Position numbers and translations under genes: made by a program
Part shown: piece by piece, positions 1 through 6,232 of the stretch
How the letters are laid out: each line of letters opens with the position of its first letter
Position numbering within the stretch: the first letter of the stretch is position 1
Source of the DNA: Pelotomaculum sp. UBA5255
GTDB lineage: Bacteria; Bacillota; Desulfotomaculia; Desulfotomaculales; Pelotomaculaceae
Length of the DNA stretch: 10,987 nucleotides
NCBI GenBank assembly: GCA_002408725.1
Contig: DHTR01000017.1
Location: 1 to 10,987 of the forward strand
Direction: 5' to 3'
The notes under the pieces: model-generated
The model's input: the letters and a program-made list of their open reading frames with translations, nothing else
Database searches by the model: none
Told to the model about the DNA's origin: nothing

Positions 1-1
1 A

Positions 2-628
2 AAACTGATTCCCGAGTATATCGGCCTACTGTTTATCGGTTTGAAAAGCTCTTTGTATTTGTTGGTTACTGCTTATGTTTTGGCTGTAATCTGTGCGATT
101 GCACTTGGCACTTTGATTGGCTTGAGAAGCGGTCTGCGCAAAAACTTGACACCTTATATCAATGCTTCTAGTGCTATTCCGGTGCCACTTTTGACACCAT
201 ACGCTATCAATTTGTTCCCGACTTTCAAGTCCGCTTCCATCTTTTTGATTTGGCTGGCTGCGTTTTGGGTAATTTTGGGCACAACTATCGGTGCCGTTAT
301 GAGTATTGACAAACGCTATTTGGAAAATGCGGCAACCTTGGAAATGCCGGGCATTGAAAAGCTCTTCAAGGTTATTTTGCCGGCGGCATCTCCTGCCATT
401 TTGGTCGGTTGTTCCGTGGCCTTGATCTTGTCGTTTATGATGTTAGCTGTTGCCGAAATGTTCGGCGCAACCTCCGGTATGGCCTATTTTGTTCAATACT
501 ATTCCGACTTTGCAAGATTTGACTTGGTAATGCTGGGCTTCTTGTTTACAGCCTCGATTTTGGTTTCTATTATGTATATCTTTGATAAAATTAAACATCG
601 AATTTTGCATTGGACAATCAATAACTGA
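2..628 (+). CDS. ABC transporter inner-membrane permease, TauC/SsuC-like (5' partial)
   Basis: The reading frame is open from base 2 with no convincing start, so the N-terminus lies before the window and 208 residues plus the stop are present. It is a hydrophobic protein with several membrane segments. It carries the cytoplasmic EAA loop of binding-protein-dependent permeases at about residues 108-127 (E-N-A-A, then G at 117 and I-L-P at 125-127), the site that contacts the ATPase. Size and loop position fit the nitrate/sulfonate/taurine (TauC/SsuC) permease group, which imports small anions or other solutes with a partner ATPase and binding protein. Those partners are not in the window and are probably upstream. 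The substrate cannot be told. The next gene starts 44 bases downstream with its own Shine-Dalgarno, suggesting one transcript. Family call is confident; subgroup less so. Confidence 0.85.
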   Translation, partial: KLIPEYIGLLFIGLKSSLYLLVTAYVLAVICAIALGTLIGLRSGLRKNLTPYINASSAIPVPLLTPYAINLFPTFKSASIFLIWLAAFWVILGTTIGAVMSIDKRYLENAATLEMPGIEKLFKVILPAASPAILVGCSVALILSFMMLAVAEMFGATSGMAYFVQYYSDFARFDLVMLGFLFTASILVSIMYIFDKIKHRILHWTINN

Positions 629-672
629 TAGTTGGTATGGGTTAAAATTATTTTGAAAGAAGGCTAATTTTT

Positions 673-1071
673 TTGAATAAAAAACTCTCAATGATTATGC
701 AAATCATCTGTGGTTTGACAGCACTTGTTGTTCTCGGCGCCATCTACATTTGGGCACCGGTTTGCGATCAATTTCTTCAACTGGCAAATGGCAATATGAC
801 CCATATGCGTTGTTTTTACACAGCTCATGCTGCTACGTATTTAGCAATCTTGCTTTTAGTTAGCTCTGTCGTGAGTTTGGCCACCAAGAATAAGACTGCT
901 ATCATCAGCTTGATTATCGGGATCATGCTTATTACCATCACAAATGATACCATTGGTATTGGCGTTTGCAAAAAATCAACAATGTCTTGTATTCAAACCG
1001 CCGTTTGGCTCAAAGGTTGCGGCATTGTTACAATCATCGCCGGTGCAGGTCAATTATTCATCAAAGAATAG
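673..1071 (+). CDS. DUF4418-like small membrane protein with conserved-looking cysteines
   Basis: This 132-residue protein has four likely membrane helices, at about residues 7-28, 54-70, 76-95 and 114-130. The start is TTG at 673, chosen because AGAAGG (659-664) sits 8 bases upstream; the first in-frame ATG (691) would lose the first six residues. Between helices 1 and 2 lie C31 and an H-M-R-C motif (C47) followed by Y-T-A-H. After helix 3 comes G-V-C-K with C99 and then C106. From memory, this pattern is that of the DUF4418 family, whose function is unknown. The Cys-bearing loops fall on the same predicted side of the membrane, so a redox or metal role is possible but only inferred. DUF4418-type genes often sit beside FtsX-type permease and ATPase genes, as here. 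Confidence 0.7.
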   Translation: MNKKLSMIMQIICGLTALVVLGAIYIWAPVCDQFLQLANGNMTHMRCFYTAHAATYLAILLLVSSVVSLATKNKTAIISLIIGIMLITITNDTIGIGVCKKSTMSCIQTAVWLKGCGIVTIIAGAGQLFIKE

Positions 1072-1095
1072 GTTGTAACTTGAATTTCCCAGTTT

Positions 1096-1135
1096 GCAAG
1101 CGGCAGTGCTCATCAGTTGAACCATTGCCGCTTGC
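1096..1135 (+). repeat. Inverted repeat, 13-bp stem hairpin
   Basis: The arms GCAAGCGGCAGTG (1096-1108) and CATTGCCGCTTGC (1123-1135) pair over 13 positions, with one G-U pair in the RNA and a 14-base loop. The stem is GC-rich but is not followed by a T-run, so on its own it is not a classical terminator. It may stabilise the 3' end of the upstream transcript, or act together with the second hairpin just downstream. Confidence 0.7.
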
Positions 1136-1155
1136 GGAGTATGACATGAAAAACG

Positions 1156-1190
1156 GGACGGTGTATCGTCATGACAATGCATCGTCCTTT
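1156..1190 (+). terminator. Candidate intrinsic terminator
   Basis: GGACGGTGTA (1156-1165) can pair with TGCATCGTCC (1178-1187) over ten positions in the RNA, including two G-U pairs, with a 12-base loop. TTTATTATT follows directly and an A-rich stretch precedes it. The T-tract is interrupted, so it may be a weak terminator. Its place after the DUF4418-like gene fits the end of the first transcript. Confidence 0.5.
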
Positions 1191-1199
1191 ATTATTGGA

Positions 1200-1228
1200 T
1201 TGCTTTGTTTTCTTTTGCGTTATATTTT
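1200..1228 (+). promoter_or_regulatory. Weak sigma-A-type promoter candidate for the permease-ATPase pair
   Basis: TTGCTT (1200-1205) and TATTTT (1223-1228) are spaced by 17 bases and lie just after the candidate terminator and about 105 bases before the chosen permease start. The match to consensus is modest in an AT-rich region, so this is a low-confidence reading. Confidence 0.25.
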
Positions 1229-1318
1229 TAGCTGTGGGAGATAAGTGAATAGCAGCACAATGTGCTCACGGTAGTTATTTTGGAAAACAAGTATTTTGAT
1301 AATCTTAGACAGAAACCG

Positions 1319-1325
1319 AGAGGAG
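1319..1325 (+). promoter_or_regulatory. Ribosome binding site that sets the GTG start at 1334
   Basis: AGAGGAG lies 8 bases before GTG 1334. An upstream in-frame GTG at 1262 would add 24 residues that are not membrane-like and has no Shine-Dalgarno, so the downstream start is preferred. Confidence 0.75.
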
Positions 1326-1333
1326 TTGAAAAA

Positions 1334-2533
1334 GTGTATAAATTTGCCTGGCAAAACCTTTCAAGGCGTAAGGGGCAATCCTCTCTGACAATTCTCATAA
1401 CGCTACTCACCGTGATGGTTTTTGTGATGATTTTTGCTTTTTATACCAACTTTCAGCAAGGGGTGGTTCTATCGCAAGAACGCCTGGGTGCCGACATCCT
1501 CGTCTTGCCGAATGAGGCAAGCACTGATGCCTATACCACTTTGTATACAGCCGAACCCAACAACATCTATATGCCGGTTGAGGTTTTGGACAGCATAAAA
1601 AAGGTTGAGGGTGTTGCCCTTGCGAGTCCACAGTTATTTATTCAAACATTGAATGCCAGTTGTTGCGCCGTTGATTCGGAAACCAGGATAGTTGCTTTTG
1701 ACATGGATACGGATTTTGTTTTGCAGCCCTGGTTTGATGAGGCGAACCTTGACTCCTTGGTAGACGATCAAATTATTATCGGTTGTAATGTGCCGGCCTA
1801 TTTAGGCAACCGGGTCGGAATTTTGGGTGATGTTTTTAGAATTGTTGGCACTATGAGCCCAACGGGCACAGGCATGGATGAGACTTATTTTATGAATATG
1901 GATGTGGCTAAACGCCTGGCAGCAACCAATGAAAATCTGAAAGAGGTTTTGCCCAATATTGATCCGCAAGCAGTGTATTCGGCGATTCTGATCAAGGTAC
2001 AGGATGGCTATAATGTTGCCGATGTGGTTGCCAATATTGAAAAAGCCGATATGAATGTGACAATTGTGGCGACTGATGAAGTGGTGACCAACATGAAAAC
2101 GCAAATGTCTATGATTGGGCAAGTGATGATTTTGCTTTGGATGTTGCTTTTGGTGGTGACTGCTCTGGCGTTGATAGGACGTTTTACGGCGTTGGCACAA
2201 GTTCGCAAAAAAGAAACGGGCATTTTACGGGCAATCGGCGGCCAAAAAACCGATGTTTTCAAGTTGATACTTTTTGAGGCCTGTTTTTTGGCAGGCATTG
2301 GGGGACTGTTGGGCAGCATCCTGGGGATTTGTGCAGTCAGCCCTTTGATTGATTGGCTGCAACAGGCTTTTACCTTCAGCATTTTGGCCTTGAACCCGGG
2401 ATTGATTGCAAAAAGCTTGTTGCTGGGCACTTGCATGGCAATTTTGCTCGGTGGTTTGGCTGCCTTGTATCCTGCCTGCAAGAGTGCCAGGCTTGATCCG
2501 CAAGAGGTAATTATGAGAGGGGAGATTGATTAA
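1334..2533 (+). CDS. FtsX/MacB-type ABC transporter permease
   Basis: This 399-residue protein has the FtsX/MacB layout. A basic N-terminus (N-L-S-R-R-K-G) leads into helix 1 at about residues 17-38. A large extracytoplasmic domain follows (about 40-255), then three C-terminal helices. After helix 2 comes the family's cytoplasmic stretch R-K-K-E-T-G-I-L-R-A-I-G-G, and the end reads A-L-Y-P-A-C-K-S-A-R-L-D-P. Such permeases work as mechanotransmission or export devices with a LolD/MacB-type ATPase, which is the next gene. The outside domain contains a Cys pair, C110-C111, followed by a stretch ending G/A-F-D-x-D-T-D-F and P-W-F. I recall this from permeases encoded near P19/DUF2318-type iron-acquisition genes, but the link is from memory. 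Substrate unknown. The 3' end overlaps or closely abuts the ATPase gene. Confidence 0.85.
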   Translation: MYKFAWQNLSRRKGQSSLTILITLLTVMVFVMIFAFYTNFQQGVVLSQERLGADILVLPNEASTDAYTTLYTAEPNNIYMPVEVLDSIKKVEGVALASPQLFIQTLNASCCAVDSETRIVAFDMDTDFVLQPWFDEANLDSLVDDQIIIGCNVPAYLGNRVGILGDVFRIVGTMSPTGTGMDETYFMNMDVAKRLAATNENLKEVLPNIDPQAVYSAILIKVQDGYNVADVVANIEKADMNVTIVATDEVVTNMKTQMSMIGQVMILLWMLLLVVTALALIGRFTALAQVRKKETGILRAIGGQKTDVFKLILFEACFLAGIGGLLGSILGICAVSPLIDWLQQAFTFSILALNPGLIAKSLLLGTCMAILLGGLAALYPACKSARLDPQEVIMRGEID

Positions 2534-2534
2534 T

Positions 2535-3254
2535 GTGACTGCAAATCGTGATGTTATAAAATTCAATCATCCACTTTGCGAACTCAAAAATGTAGTAAAA
2601 ACTTATAAAAGCGGTGAGATAATATGCCCTGTAGACGGTGTTTCCTTGCGGTGTGAAGCCGGTGATTTCATTTCCATTGAGGGGCCCTCCGGCATTGGCA
2701 AAAGCACCTTGCTATATTTGGTTGGTGGACTTTTGCAGGCAGACAGCGGTGAAATTTTGGTTGATGCTACCAATCTGCAAAGCATCAGTGAGCATGATTT
2801 GACGATTTTGCGTGCCACCAAGATTGGCTTTATCTTTCAGGAGACCAATCTTTTTCAAGCCTTGACAGTTGGCGAAAACTTAGCATTTCCATTAAAGATT
2901 ATCAACAAATATACAAAGACCAAACTGGGCAAGGCAGACATCAACCAGAAGGTTGAAGCTTATTTGGAAAAGTTGGGCATTGGGGACAGACGGGATTTTT
3001 TGCCGCATCAATTGAGTGTGGGACAAAGGCGGCGTCTGGTGGTGGCCAGAGCCTTGATAAAGGAACCACTGTTGGTTTTGGCAGATGAACCGACAAATGA
3101 CCTGGACGATTTTTGGGCAAGTGAAGTCATTAAACTTTTGCAGCCCGTGCCTGCAAGGGGCGGGGCTCTGATGATGGTCACCCATAATATGCTTTGGGCG
3201 GAACGGGCCAACTGCAGATACACAATGAGCCATGGAATTTTAGCTCCCAAGTAG
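2535..3254 (+). CDS. ABC transporter ATP-binding protein, LolD/MacB-type
   Basis: A 239-residue nucleotide-binding subunit with all core motifs: Walker A G-P-S-G-I-G-K-S-T (50-58), Q-loop Q102, signature L-S-V-G-Q (160-164), Walker B with D184-E185 followed by P-T-N-D-L-D, and H-loop H217 in V-T-H-N. It should power the FtsX-type permease encoded just before it. GTG 2535 is chosen because AGAGGGGA (2516-2523) is 11 bases upstream. TTG 2526 is in frame but only 2 bases from that site. Either way the gene begins at or within the permease stop region, so the two are translationally coupled and probably form one complex at the inner face of the membrane. Confidence 0.88.
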   Translation: MTANRDVIKFNHPLCELKNVVKTYKSGEIICPVDGVSLRCEAGDFISIEGPSGIGKSTLLYLVGGLLQADSGEILVDATNLQSISEHDLTILRATKIGFIFQETNLFQALTVGENLAFPLKIINKYTKTKLGKADINQKVEAYLEKLGIGDRRDFLPHQLSVGQRRRLVVARALIKEPLLVLADEPTNDLDDFWASEVIKLLQPVPARGGALMMVTHNMLWAERANCRYTMSHGILAPK

Positions 3255-3282
3255 TTGGCAAGGTTAATAATTTAATTAGATA
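3255..3282 (+). promoter_or_regulatory. Weak promoter candidate before the first UroD-fold gene
   Basis: TTGGCA (3255-3260) is close to a -35 box and TAGATA (3277-3282) is a poor -10 box, with 16 bases between them. The 88-base gap from the ATPase stop to the next gene has no hairpin that I can see. The candidate rests on position and the good -35 only. Confidence 0.25.
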
Positions 3283-3342
3283 TCTTTTGCGTTGAAAGAA
3301 TTAGTGTTCAAAAACAATTTAAATAATTAGGGGGAGAACGAA

Positions 3343-4428
3343 ATGAAATATAAAGATACTATGCTGCCTGCCGAAAGAGCGAAGGCTTTGGCAAATGGAC
3401 AGGATGTAGACCGGCTTCCCTGTAATCCTAATATTGCCAATGGTGTGGCAAGGATTTTTGGTTGCAAGGTTTCCCAATTTAATACAGATGCAAAAATTTT
3501 GGCGGCAGCTCAAATTGCATCATACAGAAAATTTGGTTATGACAGCGTAAGGATATTTACAGATTTATTTCCTTGGGCGGAAGCAATGGGTGCTACTGTT
3601 AAATTTCCTGATGATTATACGGCGGATTTATTAAAACCTGCTATTGATGATGAGGCGGATATAGATAGATTACGTCCTGCCGACCCGTATAAGGATGGCC
3701 GATTGCCGGTGCATTTGGAGGCCATGAAATATTTGCGTGATGAAGTCGGTGATGAGGTCGGTTGTTCTGCCGCTATAGTTGGCCCTTTTACCAATGCGTT
3801 TTTCTTGTTGGGTGTTGACAAAACTTTAAAGCTAACACACAAGAACCCGGAAGCTATCCATAAGCTTTGTCAGGTATCTTTAGAAACCTGCATGAGCTAT
3901 GCCGAGGCCACTATGGAAATTGGCCTTACACCGGCTATTTCCGAACCAATGTCTTCTTGTACGGTTGTCAGCCCCAAAGTATTTAGAGAATTTTCTTTGC
4001 CATATTTGCAAAAACTGGTTGATTTTATCAAGGGGCGGGGCAGTGGTGTTATCATTCATATTTGCGGTCAAACAAAGGCAATTTGGGATGATCTTGGGAC
4101 TATGGGAGCCAGCGGTTTTAGCATTGATAATGTTGCCAGTCTGAAAGATTGCTGCCGGCAAATAGGGGATAAGGTTAAAATTCTGGGCAATGTTGATCCT
4201 GGCAGCATAATGTATTCCGGCACGGTTAAAGAGGTAAAACAAAAAACTTTGGAATGTATCCGCGATGCTTATGATAATCCACAAGGTTATGTAGTGATGT
4301 CAGGATGCAGCTTGCCGATTGAAACTCCAGTGGAAAATATATCTGCCATGCTGGATACTGTTAGAGAAGTCGGTTATCCCGTATGTCCTGATCAGGTTAA
4401 TGAGATGCTCGCTGTTTTGAGTGAGTAA
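3343..4428 (+). CDS. UroD-fold corrinoid methyltransferase, MtaA/CmuA-type (complete zinc site)
   Basis: A 361-residue protein of the uroporphyrinogen decarboxylase superfamily, close in layout to MtaA/MtbA/CmuA methyltransferases that move a methyl group between a corrinoid protein and a thiol or other acceptor. The N-terminus has the family's R-A-K-A-L...D-R-L-P pattern. The zinc signature H-x-C...C is intact: H239, C241 (in H-I-C-G) and C322 (in S-G-C-S-L-P-I-E-T-P), with spacing like MtbA. S-P-K-V-F-R-E-F precedes the zinc site. Real UroD has no such Cys set, so heme synthesis is unlikely. AGGGGGAG (3329-3336) lies 6 bases before the ATG. Together with the downstream corrinoid protein and activator it belongs to a methyl-transfer system. 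Whether it is the demethylating or the acceptor-side enzyme cannot be decided. Confidence 0.85.
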   Translation: MKYKDTMLPAERAKALANGQDVDRLPCNPNIANGVARIFGCKVSQFNTDAKILAAAQIASYRKFGYDSVRIFTDLFPWAEAMGATVKFPDDYTADLLKPAIDDEADIDRLRPADPYKDGRLPVHLEAMKYLRDEVGDEVGCSAAIVGPFTNAFFLLGVDKTLKLTHKNPEAIHKLCQVSLETCMSYAEATMEIGLTPAISEPMSSCTVVSPKVFREFSLPYLQKLVDFIKGRGSGVIIHICGQTKAIWDDLGTMGASGFSIDNVASLKDCCRQIGDKVKILGNVDPGSIMYSGTVKEVKQKTLECIRDAYDNPQGYVVMSGCSLPIETPVENISAMLDTVREVGYPVCPDQVNEMLAVLSE

Positions 4429-4438
4429 ACATATGTTT
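4427..4438. repeat. 12-bp perfect palindrome at the stop of the first UroD-fold gene
   Basis: AAACATATGTTT is its own reverse complement and overlaps the TAA stop. It lies before the AT-rich three-gene block. It could be an operator, but palindromes of this size also arise by chance in AT-rich DNA. Confidence 0.3.
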
Positions 4439-4487
4439 GTCTCATTGTTTGCACTGTACTTCTCGAATTTATAACAAGGGGCTAATT

Positions 4488-5063
4488 ATGAAAGAACAAA
4501 TAAAAAAGTCATTACTTACTTTATGTTTATTCATATTTATGGCTGGAATTACAGTCGGTTCTGGCTATTACAAAAAATCAGTGTCAAGCGAAAGAGGGTC
4601 ATTTATAATTGCTTTACCAGCAAAAAAAGATAATCAAGAGGTGTTACTTAACATAGCTGAACAAGGTCTACCTAAAAAGCTTATTCAGCCAAATAGAATA
4701 TCAATTTCAAGTGGACATGGTGGTGGAATAATTAATAGGGGTAATGAATCATTATGGGTGAAAGTACAAACAGAAGGATTCCTCGGAAAAGTCCAACTTG
4801 AATCAAAAGACCCAAGTTTTAATCATGAAACTGGCGTTTTTTCAAGGCCATTAAAGCCAAACCAATCATTTAACCTGGCAGTAAATTTAACGATACCAAA
4901 GGGAAAACTAAAAGGGCATACGGTAACTGAAGGTAATATAAAACTTATAAATTCAAAAGATGAAAGTTTAATCGGTAATATTCCAGTTAGGATTATTAAT
5001 TCTGAAACAGACGGAATTGAAGATTCAACTAAGAATAATGATACGAATGAGGCATGCCATTAA
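4488..5063 (+). CDS. Membrane-anchored or exported protein of unknown function
   Basis: I do not recognise this 191-residue protein. The N-terminus is K-rich and followed by one hydrophobic segment at about residues 9-28, then Y-Y-K-K, so it is a signal anchor or an uncleaved signal peptide. The rest is hydrophilic with alternating strands, many Gly/Asn and a S-G-H-G-G-G motif, suggestive of a small beta-sandwich outside the membrane. The tail is acidic and ends in E-A-C-H. ATG 4488 is chosen because AAGGGGC (4476-4482) sits 5 bases upstream; an in-frame ATG at 4437 has no Shine-Dalgarno. The stop overlaps the next gene's ATG (TAATG), so it is coupled to the NapH-like gene. Base composition is AT-rich: by hand count, 4501-4560 has 16 G+C of 60, against 31 of 60 at 8701-8760. 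Possible acquisition by transfer is inferred. Confidence 0.65.
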   Translation: MKEQIKKSLLTLCLFIFMAGITVGSGYYKKSVSSERGSFIIALPAKKDNQEVLLNIAEQGLPKKLIQPNRISISSGHGGGIINRGNESLWVKVQTEGFLGKVQLESKDPSFNHETGVFSRPLKPNQSFNLAVNLTIPKGKLKGHTVTEGNIKLINSKDESLIGNIPVRIINSETDGIEDSTKNNDTNEACH

Positions 5064-5953
5064 TGATAAATACGCAAATTATGTTAATCAAACGTGCAAT
5101 TTGGTATATAGTAGGTTTATTATTGTTTTATGCACCTTTTGCACTATATCAAAAAGCGTTATTTGGGCTCGTAAATTATAATAAACCTGCTGATATTCAT
5201 TCGTTATGCTTAAGAATGCCCCTTCTAAACCTGTTATTAGGTAAATGGTCGTTAATCGTTCCAGTTGTAATGATTACGCTATTTTTGTTTTTTATGTTCG
5301 CTATCATTTTCGGCCCTTTTTTCTGTGGGCGTTTATGTTTTGCAGGTGCGTTACCTGAATATCTTAGTAGATTAATACCTGATAGATTTAAAATAGACTG
5401 GGTTACAGGAATTAATCCAATTCCTGTAAGGTATGGCTTTCTTGCAGGTTATCTTATTACCCCTTTTCTTGCTGGCTCAATCGCCTGTGCATTTTGCAAC
5501 CTATCATTTATGCAAAGATTAATTGATGGAGGATTTTGGGGGGAATTTGGTGTTTTAAGTTCAACTAATATTATTACATTTTTCCTTTGGATTATTCTGT
5601 TTGGTATATTTACTAAGGGTGGTAGAGGTTTTTGTAACTTTATTTGTCCTATTGGTGCAGTTCAAAGCCTTGTATATAGCATTAGTTCACGTTTGCATTT
5701 TACTTACAAATTAAGGTTTGCGAAAGATAAATGTATATCGTGTGGGGCTTGTGTAAAGGCTTGCTCAATGGGTTCTCTGCAAAAAGAACCTGATAATAGT
5801 ATTACTTATCAAATTCATAACTGTATAACGTGTCTGCAATGTCAAGCTGCCTGCCCTAAAAATGCACTTACTTATGGTACAGGTAAATCTGGTTGGAAGG
5901 ACGGAATAACTCTTGTAAATAATGAACCTTCAATACAGGAGAGCATTCGATGA
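5063..5953 (+). CDS. NapH-like membrane 4Fe-4S ferredoxin-type protein
   Basis: This 296-residue membrane protein combines about five helices with a C-terminal double ferredoxin domain. Two 4Fe-4S motifs are complete: C224-C227-C230...C234 and C254-C257-C260...C264 (the last followed by P). The NapH/NosR-type helix motifs are C88-x3-C92, followed by F where the family usually has P, and C191-x3-C195-P. A further C142-x2-C145 lies in a hydrophobic segment. Such proteins carry electrons across or along the membrane between quinol or cytoplasmic donors and extracytoplasmic redox partners. ATG 5063 overlaps the upstream stop by one base and has TGAGG 10 bases upstream. ATG 5054 is also in frame but too close to that site. 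The partner is not known; the neighbouring exported protein and Cys-rich peptide are the obvious candidates. Confidence 0.82.
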   Translation: MINTQIMLIKRAIWYIVGLLLFYAPFALYQKALFGLVNYNKPADIHSLCLRMPLLNLLLGKWSLIVPVVMITLFLFFMFAIIFGPFFCGRLCFAGALPEYLSRLIPDRFKIDWVTGINPIPVRYGFLAGYLITPFLAGSIACAFCNLSFMQRLIDGGFWGEFGVLSSTNIITFFLWIILFGIFTKGGRGFCNFICPIGAVQSLVYSISSRLHFTYKLRFAKDKCISCGACVKACSMGSLQKEPDNSITYQIHNCITCLQCQAACPKNALTYGTGKSGWKDGITLVNNEPSIQESIR

Positions 5954-6165
5954 AAAACAAAATAAAAAATTTAAGCCTGGGCTTAGGTGTAGCTGGATTT
6001 AGTATATTATCTTCAGTTACAAACATTGGAGTTTGTACAGGTGTGTGTGGTGCATGTAGTTTAACTTGTGCTATACCAATAACAGGTGTAGCAACAGTAG
6101 GAGCTATTTCATTGGTAAACAAAAAGTTTAAAACCAAACGGTCTATCTCTAGTAAAACTCACTAG
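5950..6165 (+). CDS. Small hydrophobic Cys-rich peptide
   Basis: A 71-residue protein I cannot assign to a family. A basic N-terminus (K-N-K-I-K-N) leads into a long, mostly hydrophobic and small-residue stretch (about 8-57). Its centre has four cysteines in a C-x3-C-x2-C-x3-C pattern (C29, C33, C36, C40). The tail is basic and Ser/Thr-rich. It could be two membrane helices with a metal or Fe-S site between them, or one membrane hairpin. The ATG overlaps the NapH-like stop (ATGA) and AGGAG lies about 8 bases upstream, so it is a real gene, translationally coupled to the NapH-like gene. The antisense open frame over the same bases has no such start signals. The Cys motif beside an Fe-S membrane protein suggests a redox or metal-binding partner, which is inference. 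Confidence 0.65.
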   Translation: MKNKIKNLSLGLGVAGFSILSSVTNIGVCTGVCGACSLTCAIPITGVATVGAISLVNKKFKTKRSISSKTH

Positions 6166-6232
6166 CGTTGCATAAAAACCGAGACTTTTTGAGTGAAATA
6201 TTTGCCCCCCCAAAGGTGGAAATTAGCTAAAT

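Larger units (their letters stand above)
1072..1333. other. Intergenic region with two hairpins and a weak promoter candidate
   Basis: These 262 bases separate the DUF4418-like gene from the permease gene. I see two inverted repeats (1096-1135 and 1156-1187) and one weak promoter-like sequence (1200-1228), each listed separately. The short open frames that cross this stretch have no Shine-Dalgarno and no recognisable protein features, so I do not call a gene here. Confidence 0.6.

Noticed and set aside
966..1244. A 92-codon + strand open frame overlapping the DUF4418-like gene and the hairpin region
   Set aside because: It runs out of frame through a supported gene and both inverted repeats, has no ribosome site and is compositionally odd (many R, H and C).
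1802..2481. Two long antisense open frames across the FtsX-type permease gene (132 and 157 codons)
   Set aside because: They lie wholly opposite a well-supported permease, have no Shine-Dalgarno and give no recognisable protein features.
3255..3342. Possible cobalamin riboswitch upstream of the corrinoid operon
   Set aside because: The gap is only 88 bases and shows no B12-box-like sequence or multi-stem fold; a cobalamin riboswitch needs much more room.
3880..4284. Antisense and alternate-frame open frames inside the first UroD-fold gene
   Set aside because: Shadows of a protein with intact zinc ligands; no start signals.
3343..4428. Annotation as heme-pathway uroporphyrinogen decarboxylase
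   Set aside because: The H-x-C...C zinc signature and the corrinoid operon context fit MtaA/CmuA-type methyltransferases instead.
4445..4475. Promoter-like TTGTTT / TATAAC before the exported-protein gene
   Set aside because: Spacing is 19 bases (or 15 with TTGCAC), and the transcript would begin at or after the Shine-Dalgarno at 4476-4482, so it could not serve this gene well.
6166..6232. Possible terminator after the Cys-rich peptide gene (AAAAA...TTTTT)
   Set aside because: Only a five-base A/T stem can form and there is no GC-rich stem, so it is not convincing.
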